The notes under the pieces: generated by a model
Database searches by the model: none
What the model was told of the DNA's origin: nothing
Seen by the model: only the letters and a program-made list of their open reading frames with translations
Part shown: positions 7,592-14,829 of the stretch, in pieces
Layout: every line of letters starts with the position of its first letter
How positions within the stretch are numbered: the stretch's first letter is position 1
Assembly (NCBI RefSeq): GCF_013184805.1
Contig: NZ_JAATNG010000001.1
Location: 1-64,000, forward strand
Direction: 5' to 3'
Length of the DNA: 64,000 nt
Origin: Pseudoruegeria sp. HB172150
Lineage (GTDB): Bacteria; Pseudomonadota; Alphaproteobacteria; Rhodobacterales; Rhodobacteraceae
Translations under genes and position numbers: made by a program

Positions 7592-8437
7592 CTAGCTCCG
7601 GTTCATGCGCAGCAGGATCGCGCCGGACAGGGTCATCGCGGTGGACCCGACCTTGGCGAGGTTGATACGTTCGTGCAGGACGGTCGCGCCGATCAGCAAC
7701 GCGAAGACGATAGAGGTTTCGCGCAGGGCGGTGACCAGCGCGATCGGCGCCTGGGTGAAGGCCCAGACGACGAGAAGATAGGCGACGAAGGATGCGCCGC
7801 CTCCAACGGTCAGGTGCAACGGCAGCGCGATGGCGCGGTGGATCAGGCCGGTGCGGAAGACGGCACTTGCAACAAGGAAGACCACCGCGTCGAGGACAGA
7901 GAGCCAGCCGAAATAGCCGAGTGCCGAGCCGGCGAGGCGGGCGCCGTGGCCGTCCACGATAGAGTAGCCAGCGATGAATCCGCCGGTGATCAGGGCCAGC
8001 ACCGCCGCCTTGCGCTGGAACAGCCCATCGGCCTTGCGCGCGAGGCTGGTGGAGGCAATGCCGATGGAGATCATCACGATGGCGGCCATTTCCCAGCTGT
8101 CGAAAGTGGCGCCGAAGAAAACCGCCGTGCCGAGCGCCACGAGCAGCGGAGAAGCGCCGCGCGCGATGGGATAGACCTGCGTCAGATCACCGATGCGGTA
8201 GGCCTGTATCAGGAAGATGTTGTAACCAAGATGCAGCGCCATGCCTGCGGCGAGATAGGGGAGGCTCTCTACCGTTGGCAGCGGCGCAAAAGGTAGCAGC
8301 ACAAGGCCACAGATGCCCTGGCCGAGGATGACGGCAGTCATCGAGGCGGCCTTGTCGGCGCCACCTTTAACCAGCGCATTCCAGACCGCGTGCAGAAGGG
8401 CGGCGAACAGGACGACGACGAAGACGGTGGTGCTCAT
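7592..8437 (-). CDS. EamA/DMT-family transporter in the phn operon
   Basis: The 281-residue membrane protein appears to have about ten hydrophobic helices arranged as two EamA repeats, typical of drug/metabolite transporters of the inner membrane. The ATG was chosen because ggag lies about eight bases upstream and the hydrophobic N terminus begins there (STTVFVVVLFAALLH). It ends four bases before phnJ, so the two are cotranscribed. A role in exporting a pathway by-product or an acetylated aminophosphonate is possible. The substrate cannot be read from the sequence. Confidence 0.85.
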   Translation of the reverse strand: MSTTVFVVVLFAALLHAVWNALVKGGADKAASMTAVILGQGICGLVLLPFAPLPTVESLPYLAAGMALHLGYNIFLIQAYRIGDLTQVYPIARGASPLLVALGTAVFFGATFDSWEMAAIVMISIGIASTSLARKADGLFQRKAAVLALITGGFIAGYSIVDGHGARLAGSALGYFGWLSVLDAVVFLVASAVFRTGLIHRAIALPLHLTVGGGASFVAYLLVVWAFTQAPIALVTALRETSIVFALLIGATVLHERINLAKVGSTAMTLSGAILLRMNRS

Positions 8438-8553
8438 ACGATGAACTCCGGCGTCCGGTCGCGGTCGAGGAAATTCTGCTTTGCGGCCACGCGTGTGCCC
8501 CAATGTGCCGTTAACCGATCTTGCGCTGGCGCATGCCGGACGGGAGAGAGCGG

Positions 8554-8817
8554 ATGATTCAGTTTCAGGACCGATGCTGGGAGACGGTCAGCCTTTTCTG
8601 GGCGCTGCTCTTCGGCGCCAGGGGTGCCTGCATCGAGATCACGATGTGGTCGGTCCTGGCACTGCTTATCCCGTTCGCGGCGGCAGTGATGCTGCTTCAA
8701 TACGTCGTCAAGAGCGTGATCTTCGGCCGTGGGGCTCCTCCACCCAGTTCGCTGCCGAACCAGCCCAAGGCCGGCCAGCGGATGGCCGCGCATTTGCGGC
8801 GCCCCGAGGGAGACTGA
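8554..8817 (+). CDS. Small membrane protein 1, nested opposite-strand in the phn cluster
   Basis: This 87-residue protein has one long hydrophobic segment (WSVLALLIPFAAAVMLLQYVV) near residues 32-52 and a polar Pro/Arg-rich C-terminal tail. An ideal ribosome site (gggagagag) precedes the ATG. It reads against phnI and eamA and is followed three bases later by a second small membrane-protein gene. I do not recognise the family. The two genes together fill the gap between phnI and eamA, which suggests a conserved accessory role rather than random reading frames. The alternative frame on the other strand has a shadow-like composition and no membrane segment. Confidence 0.65.
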   Translation: MIQFQDRCWETVSLFWALLFGARGACIEITMWSVLALLIPFAAAVMLLQYVVKSVIFGRGAPPPSSLPNQPKAGQRMAAHLRRPEGD

Positions 8818-8820
8818 CAC

Positions 8821-9069
8821 ATGCTGAACGCCATCGGAACCTGTCTTGCCGGACCGGAAATCAACGCCTGCCTTCAGGAAGAAATCGGCCAGGGCGGCAT
8901 CCTTCTGATGATGCTTGCGGTCGTTTTGGTGCTTTTCCTTGTCGTGCGGCTGATGTCGCCCAAACCGGTCGCGCGCCGGGATCCGGCGCATGTCGATCCC
9001 CGTGACGGATATTACGGCGGGTTCGACGGTGACTTCGGCGGTGGGGATTCCGGCGACGGCGGAGACTGA
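8821..9069 (+). CDS. Small membrane protein 2 with Gly/Asp-rich tail
   Basis: This 82-residue protein has two cysteines in its first 17 residues, a single membrane segment (GILLMMLAVVLVLFLVV) near residues 26-42, and a C-terminal tail of glycine and aspartate ending in GGGDSGDGGD. The ATG follows gggaga and lies three bases after the first small gene, so the two form a mini-operon. Its stop codon is two bases from the convergent phnI stop. The tail could bind cations or stay disordered. The family is not recognised and function is unknown. Confidence 0.68.
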   Translation: MLNAIGTCLAGPEINACLQEEIGQGGILLMMLAVVLVLFLVVRLMSPKPVARRDPAHVDPRDGYYGGFDGDFGGGDSGDGGD

Positions 9070-9071
9070 TA

Positions 9072-10160
9072 TCATTCCGCGGCCTCCGGCACTTCGGTCG
9101 CACCGGCCTCGCGCCGCAGTTTCCGGATAAGTTCAAGCTCCGACTGGAAGTCCACGTAGTGCGGCAGCTTGATATGCTCCAGAAAGCCAGTCGCCTGAAT
9201 GTTGTCGCCGTGGTACAGGACAAATTCCGTGTCCTGCGCGGGGGCGCCGACGAAATCCTCGCCCAGTTCCTCCCAGCGCAGCGCCCGGTCCACCAGCGCC
9301 ATTGAGATCGCCTTGCGCTCCGACTGGCCAAAGACCAGCCCGTAGCCGCGGGTGAATTGCGGTGGCTCGGTCTTCGATCCCTTGAACTGGTTCACCGTCT
9401 CGCATTCGGTCAGAGTTACCTCGCCTATCTCTATCGAGAAGCCGAGTTCGGGGATCTCCATTTCGACCGCCACCGCGCCGATCCGCAATTCGCCCACGAA
9501 GGCGTGGTTGCGGGCGTAGCCGCGCTGTGTGGAATAGGCGAGGCCCAGCGTGAACCCCTCGTCGGCTCGGGTCAGTGCCTGTAGCCGTAGCGCGCGTTCA
9601 GCGGGCAGTTCCAGCGGTTCGCGGGTCAGGTCTGGGGGCGTCGCGTCTTCGGCGATGGCTTCCTCGATCAGCCCTTCACGATTCAGGAACTCGGTAACAT
9701 GCGGCGTGCGTGTCGGAGCGGCCTCGCGCTCCAATGCGTCGGGCAGTTCGCCCTCGGCAGCGAGTTTGAAATCCAGCAAACGGTGCGTATAGTCGAAGGT
9801 CGGCCCCAGGACCTGCCCGCCGGGCAGATCCTTGAAGGTTGCCGAGATACGCCGTTCACAGGCCATGTCGCCTGTTTCCACCGGTTCGGAATAGCCAAAA
9901 CGCGGCAGCGTCGTGCGGTAGGCGCGGATCAGGAAGATCGCCTCGATCAGATCGCCGCGTGACTGCTTGATCGCCAGCGCCGCGAGGTCCGGGTCATAGA
10001 GCGAGCCTTCGGCCATCACCCGGTTCACCGCGAGTTTCAGTTGCTCGCGGATCTGCGGCACTGTGAGTTCCGCGACATCCGTGTCGCCGCGCCGTTCCTC
10101 GGCCAGCCAGGTATGTGCATTCTCGATTGCCCGCTCACCACCTTTCACCGCGACATACAT
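9072..10160 (-). CDS. phnI: PhnI, C-P lyase core subunit
   Basis: PhnI is the nucleosidase-like core subunit that, with PhnG, PhnH and PhnL, couples phosphonate to ATP and displaces adenine. The 362-residue length and motifs such as MYVAVKGGERAIENAH at the start and RGYGLVFGQSERKAISMALVDRAL near residue 275 are characteristic. It begins immediately after the phnH stop (adjacent TGA-ATG), so it is cotranslated with phnH. Downstream on this strand the next gene, eamA, is over 600 bases away, because two opposite-strand genes intervene. Confidence 0.97.
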   Translation of the reverse strand: MYVAVKGGERAIENAHTWLAEERRGDTDVAELTVPQIREQLKLAVNRVMAEGSLYDPDLAALAIKQSRGDLIEAIFLIRAYRTTLPRFGYSEPVETGDMACERRISATFKDLPGGQVLGPTFDYTHRLLDFKLAAEGELPDALEREAAPTRTPHVTEFLNREGLIEEAIAEDATPPDLTREPLELPAERALRLQALTRADEGFTLGLAYSTQRGYARNHAFVGELRIGAVAVEMEIPELGFSIEIGEVTLTECETVNQFKGSKTEPPQFTRGYGLVFGQSERKAISMALVDRALRWEELGEDFVGAPAQDTEFVLYHGDNIQATGFLEHIKLPHYVDFQSELELIRKLRREAGATEVPEAAE

Positions 10161-10724
10161 TCAGGACACCTCCGTCGTGCGGGGCAGAGCGGCGATGCGG
10201 TCGCTGCAGGTGAAGAGGAAATCGAGCCCCAGCGGGAAGCGCCGGTGGTTCGCCTGGAAAGCCGCGATCTCGGGGAGGGACAGCTTTGCGACATCTCTGA
10301 TTCCCGGTCCCTTGAGGCTGGCGCCATTTGCTTCGAGCCGGTCGCATTCCACGATCAGCGTAGTGGAGCGGTCGGGATACTCCGGGGTGCCGATCGGGTA
10401 GGCGGAGAGTGGTTGGAGCTCTTCCCAGTGTCCCAGAGCAAAGGCGGCATCGCGCGGCCCTGCCAGCGGAGCACCGAGATGGAAACGGATCCAGGCGCGC
10501 GCTTCCTCGGTGTCGCACTGCCCGGCAAGGTAGATGGGAGTGTCCGCGTCGCACAGCGTCAGCAATACTGCGCCCGCCGCGGCGGACAGAGGCGCCGGAG
10601 GCATTGCGCCCGCGATGGTTTCGATCCGGCCGGGCCGGGCCATTGCTGACATGATCGCGCGGAAGGCGTGAGCCGCCTGCGGCGCCGGGTCGGTGAAGCC
10701 GCCCTGAAGGGCCGTTGCCTGCAT
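10161..10724 (-). CDS. phnH: PhnH, C-P lyase core subunit
   Basis: The 187-residue protein matches the PhnH family in length and sequence. Recognisable parts are an N-terminal GGFTDPAPQAAHAFRAIM, then MARPGRI, then the C-terminal GLDFLFTCSDRIAALPRTT. PhnH forms the PhnG2H2I2J2 core and has a PLP-transferase-like fold without PLP. Its ATG shares a base with the phnG stop (TGATG), and it runs straight into phnI, so these core subunits are translated in sequence. Confidence 0.96.
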   Translation of the reverse strand: MQATALQGGFTDPAPQAAHAFRAIMSAMARPGRIETIAGAMPPAPLSAAAGAVLLTLCDADTPIYLAGQCDTEEARAWIRFHLGAPLAGPRDAAFALGHWEELQPLSAYPIGTPEYPDRSTTLIVECDRLEANGASLKGPGIRDVAKLSLPEIAAFQANHRRFPLGLDFLFTCSDRIAALPRTTEVS

Positions 10725-11173
10725 CAGTCTTCTCCCCGGACCAGCGTGAAGAACTCGACCTTGGTCGCCGCAGCTTTTCGGGCGCGGGTGTCGCGGCGGG
10801 TGGTTTCCTCGGCTTCGAGCGTCTTGATTACAGAGTTTCGGGCAGTCTCGGCATCGGCTGTCTGCATCATCGCGTCCACTAGCGCCGCCGCCTCGGCGTC
10901 GGCCTTGCTGCGGCCCTGAATGTATCCGTGCCCGACCGTTCCGTCGGTGAGCTTCAGCGAGCACCGCGTCACGGTCATCTCGCCGAGGTTGAAGGGAGAG
11001 CCGGTGGCGCCGGCACGCCCACGCAGCATGACACTGCCGGTCTCGGGCTTTCGCAACCAGTCGAAGCCCGGACGAAGGCCGTGCGCCAGTGCTGCCAGCC
11101 GCCCTTCGGGCGCGCGTGCCATCAGGCTCAGCCAGGCCTTGCGCTCCTGTATGTTCGAGGTTTCATCGAGCAT
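10724..11173 (-). CDS. phnG: PhnG, C-P lyase core subunit
   Basis: This 149-residue protein is the first gene of the phn enzyme operon. Family features include RKAWLSLMARAPEGRL near the start, MTVTRCSLKL in the middle and GRSKADAEAAALVDA. The ATG chosen (Met-Leu-Asp-Glu-Thr) has ggaag about eight bases upstream; an in-frame ATG twelve codons earlier lies in the promoter region and would add a non-family N terminus. It is divergent from phnF across a gap of about 90 bases that holds probable regulatory sites. Confidence 0.95.
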   Translation of the reverse strand: MLDETSNIQERKAWLSLMARAPEGRLAALAHGLRPGFDWLRKPETGSVMLRGRAGATGSPFNLGEMTVTRCSLKLTDGTVGHGYIQGRSKADAEAAALVDAMMQTADAETARNSVIKTLEAEETTRRDTRARKAAATKVEFFTLVRGED

Positions 11174-11193
11174 CTCGACAACTTCCAAAAATA

Positions 11194-11207
11194 CTATACA
11201 ACTAGAC
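11194..11207. promoter_or_regulatory. Putative PhnF (HutC-type GntR) operator
   Basis: Two half-sites, ctatac and ctagac, stand eight bases apart as direct repeats, just upstream of the phnG ribosome site. On the other strand they read GTATAG and GTCTAG, which match the first six bases of the GTMTAKAC core of HutC-subfamily GntR regulators such as PhnF. The position between divergent phnG and phnF suits repression of both. This is motif matching only. Confidence 0.45.
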
Positions 11208-11238
11208 ATATCCTGCCAAACGGCGCCGAGTCGCGCCA

Positions 11239-11267
11239 GTCCGAAATTTGTGAAGATTTGGCGACAT
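11239..11267 (-). promoter_or_regulatory. Possible weak Pho box for the phnG operon
   Basis: Read toward phnG, the segments atgtcgc-caaa-tcttcac-aaat-ttcggac follow the 7+4 base pattern of PhoB half-sites, with TGTC and TTCAC matching the CTGTCAT/CTGTCAC consensus in part. It overlaps the phnF start codon. The much clearer array before phnC makes PhoB control plausible here too, but this site alone is weak. Confidence 0.35.
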
Positions 11268-11991
11268 GGCTGACCGTGGACCGCGCAAGACCCCGTTGTG
11301 GCAGGCTATTTCGACTGCCCTGAAGGCCGATATCTCGGATGGTAGGTATCGGGAGGGGGAGAAACTGCCGACCGAGTCGGAGCTGGCCGAGCGGTTCGGG
11401 GTGAACCGGCACACGGTGCGGCATGCGCTGGCGGATCTGGTGGCGGGGGGGCTGGTCAGGACGCGGCGGGGGGCGGGGGCGTTCGTGATGGCGCGGCCGA
11501 CCGACTATCCGATCGGGCGGCGGGTGCGGTTCCATCAGAACCTGCTGGCGGCGGGGCGGATGCCGGACAAGAAGGTGCTGCTGGTGGAGCACCGGCCGGC
11601 GCCGGCGCTGGCGGCGGAGAAGCTGGGGATGGCGGCGGGGGAGCCGGTGTGGATCTACCACGGGCTGTCGCTGTCGGACGGGCAGCCGGTGGCGCTGTTC
11701 CAGAGCTATTTCCCGGCCTGGAGGTTCCCGGAGATGGGGGCGGTGCTGACGCGGGTGACCAGCGTGACCAAGGCGCTGGCGCATTATGGGGTGGAGGATT
11801 ACGTGCGGGAGACGACGCGGCTGTCGGCGCGGGCGGCGGACGCGACGCAGGCGCTGCACCTGGGGCTGTCGGAGGGGGCGCCGCTGCTGTTTTCGGAGGG
11901 GGTCAACGTGGACGGGGAGGGCCGTCCGGTGGAGTTCGGCCAGACCTGGTTCGCCGGGGACAGGATCACCCTGACACTGGGGGAAGGGTAG
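11266..11991 (+). CDS. phnF: PhnF, GntR/HutC-family regulator of phosphonate genes
   Basis: The 241-residue protein has an N-terminal winged helix (KLPTESELAERFGVNRHTVRHALADLVAGGLV, residues about 33-65) and a C-terminal UTRA effector domain from about residue 90 to the end. PhnF proteins repress phn genes and respond to a phosphonate-related or phosphate signal. It is divergent from phnG, as usual. Its last codons and the 3-prime flank are duplicated about 4.77 kb downstream, so its end is a rearrangement junction. Codon use is extremely G-rich, like the cluster around it. Confidence 0.93.
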   Translation: MADRGPRKTPLWQAISTALKADISDGRYREGEKLPTESELAERFGVNRHTVRHALADLVAGGLVRTRRGAGAFVMARPTDYPIGRRVRFHQNLLAAGRMPDKKVLLVEHRPAPALAAEKLGMAAGEPVWIYHGLSLSDGQPVALFQSYFPAWRFPEMGAVLTRVTSVTKALAHYGVEDYVRETTRLSARAADATQALHLGLSEGAPLLFSEGVNVDGEGRPVEFGQTWFAGDRITLTLGEG

Positions 11992-12155
11992 CGTCCCCAT
12001 GGGGGCGGGGGGTTAACCCATTGATTTCAGGCATGTTAGCGCAAACGTCGGTGTGGGGACGGATGTGATCAGTTCGCGAATGAGGTCCCCGATTTCGCAG
12101 GGATAACCATGCGCGTAGTTTGGAATGGTGGGCAGATTGCCCACCCTACGCTTGC
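11934..12155 (+). repeat. Dispersed repeat, copy B, including the phnF 3-prime end
   Basis: Copy B starts within the last 19 codons of phnF. It shares an uninterrupted 71-base identity with copy C at a constant offset of 4771 bases, then continues with lower similarity through ttgatttcaggcatgttagcgc to the gggcagattgccc palindrome. Its part beyond the phnF stop is also an inverted match of copy A beyond phnM. The copies bracket the sulfatase/sugar dehydrogenase pair (B and C) and the phn core (A and B). Confidence 0.85.
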
Positions 12156-12192
12156 TCAAGTTCCACGGGTGGGAGTTTGAGTAGTGCCCGTA

Positions 12193-14529
12193 TCAATCGA
12201 CCACGACCACAACGCTGTCTATCTCGCCGGTAAACGCGAAGGGAGGTTCATAAGCGGTTGAGACCGGCTGACCACTGTCTTCGCCGATACCGAAGGTATC
12301 AATCCCAAAACGCCCTGCGACAGTCGCTTCCATCGTACTCCGCGCTACCTCGGTTCCATCCACCGACAGAGCTATCTCGGCACCCTGGCCCGCTTCGCCA
12401 TCAGCACCCAGATAGACAAAATCGACGGTGATCTCCGCTTCGCCAGCAGACACCGTTTCAGTGCCCTTCACCACCGTGTGCTTTTCGAAGAGATTGTAGT
12501 CGAAGACCGGGACGCCGGAATCGAGATAGAGTACCAAGCCCGCCGCGACACCGCCGAATGCCATGATCACACCTTCCGTGTCCGCACCTTCGGTTTCGAC
12601 TTTGGCAGTCAAGTTCCAAGTTCGGTTCTTCATGGGAGGTGCCGCTGCTTCGGCGATACGAATGGCTCCAGAATAATAGGTGTAAGTCGTGGCATCTTCT
12701 TCAGCCCCCGGAACCGGTGGCTTCTCAATCGCCAACCGAGCCGAACCGCGGTCGTCTAGTGGCAGTACGCCATATTTTTCAAAGGCTTCATCCAGCATAG
12801 CCTTGAGTTCCCCTAGCTTTTCGGGATTCTCGTCTGCAAGGTCGTTGGCCTCAGAAAAATCGTCATCAAGATTGTAAAGTTCCCACCTGTCGTCACCCCA
12901 ATTGCCGGGTGCGAAATCTTGCCGCCATGGGAAAGTGTGCTGAGCGTTGGCTTTCCAGCCGTCCGCATACATGGACCGGTTCGAGAAGACCTCGAAGTAT
13001 TGCTGGGTGCGGCCCTTGAACCTTGAGTCGTTGAAGCTGGAAAGGAAACTCTCTCCCTCCAGCGGCTTCTGCGCGACACCATTCACCGAATCCGGCATCG
13101 GAATCCCTGCAGCTTCAAGAATAGTCGGGGCAACGTCGACGAGATGCAGGAAGGCAGTGCGCGGCTCATCGTCATGCTGGATCCTCGCGGGCCAGCTGAT
13201 GACCATCGGGTTCCGGGTGCCACCGAGGTGCGACGCCACCTGCTTGACCCACTGGAATGGCGTGTTTCCGGCCCAGGCCCAGCCCACCGGATAGTGCGGT
13301 TCCGATTCCGGGCCGCCGAGCTTATCGAGATTCGCCATGATATCCTCGATGTCAGAAGGAATTCCGTTGAGGTTCATGATCTCATTCAGCGTGCCGTCCG
13401 GCCCGCCCTCGGATGAGGCACCGTTGTCTCCGACGATGTAGATTACCATTGTGTTCTCGGCGTCGGGCAGCGCCTTTACCGCGTCGAGCAGCCGGCCGAC
13501 CTCGTGGTCGGTAAAAGCGAAATAGCCCGCGAAATTCTCGAATAGTGCGTTGTAGACTTCTTTCTGGTCATCGTTGAGTGAATCCCAGGCCGGCACCCAA
13601 TCGGGCCGTGCCGTCAACTCCGTGCCTGCGGGTACAACCCCCATTTCCTGCTGGCGGGCGAACACCTGCTCGCGGTATTCCTCCCAACCCATATCGAAGG
13701 CACCGTCGAACTGATCGCGCCATTCTGCGGTTACGTGATGCGGCGCGTGCATGGCACCTGGCGCGAAATACATGAAGAACGGCTTGTTGGGCGCGACCGA
13801 CTTGGCGAACTTCATGCGCGCGATGGCGCGGTCCGTCATATCGGTCATGAAGTGATACCCCTCCTCGGGGGTTTTGTCGGGTTCGACCGGTACGGTATTT
13901 TCGAAGAGGACCGGATAATACTGGTGGGTTTCGCCGGAATTAAAACCGTAGAAATAGTCAAAACCCATTCCCGTCGGCCATCGGTCGAAAGGTCCGGTAA
14001 GAGTCTGCTCCCAGTCGGGCGTGTTGTGGTTCTTGCCAAACCACCAGGTGGCATAGCCGTTGCCCTTGAGGATTTCGGCGATGGTCGCAGTCTCGCGCGG
14101 CAGCATGGTGGAGTAGCTGGGAAAACCAGTGGCCCATTCCATCAGGAAGCCGTTACCGGTGCTGTGATGGTTGCGTCCGGTCAGCAACGCAGCACGGGAC
14201 GGACCGCAGATGGCCGTAGTATGAAACCGCGTATATCGCAGCCCTTCTGACGCCAGTTGGTCGAGAGCCGGTGTTGGGATCAACCCGCCAAACGTCGACG
14301 TCTGGCCGAAGCCCACGTCATCGAGCAGGATGACGATGACGTTGGGTGCGCCGTCCGGCGCGGTGATCGGTTCCTGCCAGTCAGGGTCAGAGTCCTGATA
14401 AGTCTCGCCGATCGTGCCCTCGAAAGGCGCAAGTGGGACCGGCAGCGTACTTCGGTCGGGCCAAGTCTGTGCCATTGAGGAAAAGGGAAAGACGAAAGCG
14501 GAGATGATGAGAACCGGTAAACGCGACAT
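12193..14529 (-). CDS. Exported arylsulfatase-family sulfatase
   Basis: This type I sulfatase has 778 residues. An N-terminal signal peptide (hydrophobic, ending SSMAQ) predicts a periplasmic enzyme. The formylglycine signature C-x-P-S-R is present as CGPSR at residues 108-112, followed by [10 protein letters not shown]; metal-binding DD lies at 70-71 in [11 protein letters not shown], with a further DNG near the middle. The region after about residue 560 is a beta-rich extra domain. Sulfate ester hydrolysis is the expected reaction; phosphonate monoester hydrolysis occurs in relatives and cannot be excluded. The ATG follows gggaa; the longer frame upstream lacks a signal. It is less GC-rich than the phn genes, consistent with a separate origin. 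Confidence 0.92.
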   Translation of the reverse strand: MSRLPVLIISAFVFPFSSMAQTWPDRSTLPVPLAPFEGTIGETYQDSDPDWQEPITAPDGAPNVIVILLDDVGFGQTSTFGGLIPTPALDQLASEGLRYTRFHTTAICGPSRAALLTGRNHHSTGNGFLMEWATGFPSYSTMLPRETATIAEILKGNGYATWWFGKNHNTPDWEQTLTGPFDRWPTGMGFDYFYGFNSGETHQYYPVLFENTVPVEPDKTPEEGYHFMTDMTDRAIARMKFAKSVAPNKPFFMYFAPGAMHAPHHVTAEWRDQFDGAFDMGWEEYREQVFARQQEMGVVPAGTELTARPDWVPAWDSLNDDQKEVYNALFENFAGYFAFTDHEVGRLLDAVKALPDAENTMVIYIVGDNGASSEGGPDGTLNEIMNLNGIPSDIEDIMANLDKLGGPESEPHYPVGWAWAGNTPFQWVKQVASHLGGTRNPMVISWPARIQHDDEPRTAFLHLVDVAPTILEAAGIPMPDSVNGVAQKPLEGESFLSSFNDSRFKGRTQQYFEVFSNRSMYADGWKANAQHTFPWRQDFAPGNWGDDRWELYNLDDDFSEANDLADENPEKLGELKAMLDEAFEKYGVLPLDDRGSARLAIEKPPVPGAEEDATTYTYYSGAIRIAEAAAPPMKNRTWNLTAKVETEGADTEGVIMAFGGVAAGLVLYLDSGVPVFDYNLFEKHTVVKGTETVSAGEAEITVDFVYLGADGEAGQGAEIALSVDGTEVARSTMEATVAGRFGIDTFGIGEDSGQPVSTAYEPPFAFTGEIDSVVVVVD

Positions 14530-14829
14530 TGTTTCATTCCCAGTTTCAGAAGAAGGGGCGGTCGCGATCAGGCCGGCAAAAGGAAGCAGTTCGTTGGACA
14601 GGATTGGTTCAAAAGAGGCAAAGGACATTGCTGCCGGGACGCGGCGACCTTCCCAGAGCCTATCATTCGACGGGGCCGGACATTGATTGGAGGTGGCATT
14701 TTGGCGGCAATGCACGAACTTCTGTGCCGTTTGTCCGAAGCTGCTCCAGTCTTCCGGGTCCGGTTCGTCTGGGTCACCAATAACCCGATGCCGACCGCCG
14801 CCGCTGCGTGTGGCGCGTGCCCGGCGCGC
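14530..14829. other. Intergenic region upstream of the sulfatase gene
   Basis: This stretch separates the sulfatase start from the end of the sugar dehydrogenase gene, which reads in the same direction. No credible coding sequence is seen. It probably contains the sulfatase promoter, but no clear -35/-10 pair, operator or terminator hairpin was found. Confidence 0.5.

Noticed and set aside
8434-9075. 213-codon minus-strand frame across the two small genes
   Set aside because: The composition is that of a shadow (His/Asp/Arg-rich, no hydrophobic core), while the plus-strand frames have ribosome sites and membrane helices.
11649-12068. Frame overlapping the phnF end, with a similar frame at 16345-16941
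   Set aside because: The similarity between the two reflects the duplicated DNA repeat in a wrong register and is not a shared protein.
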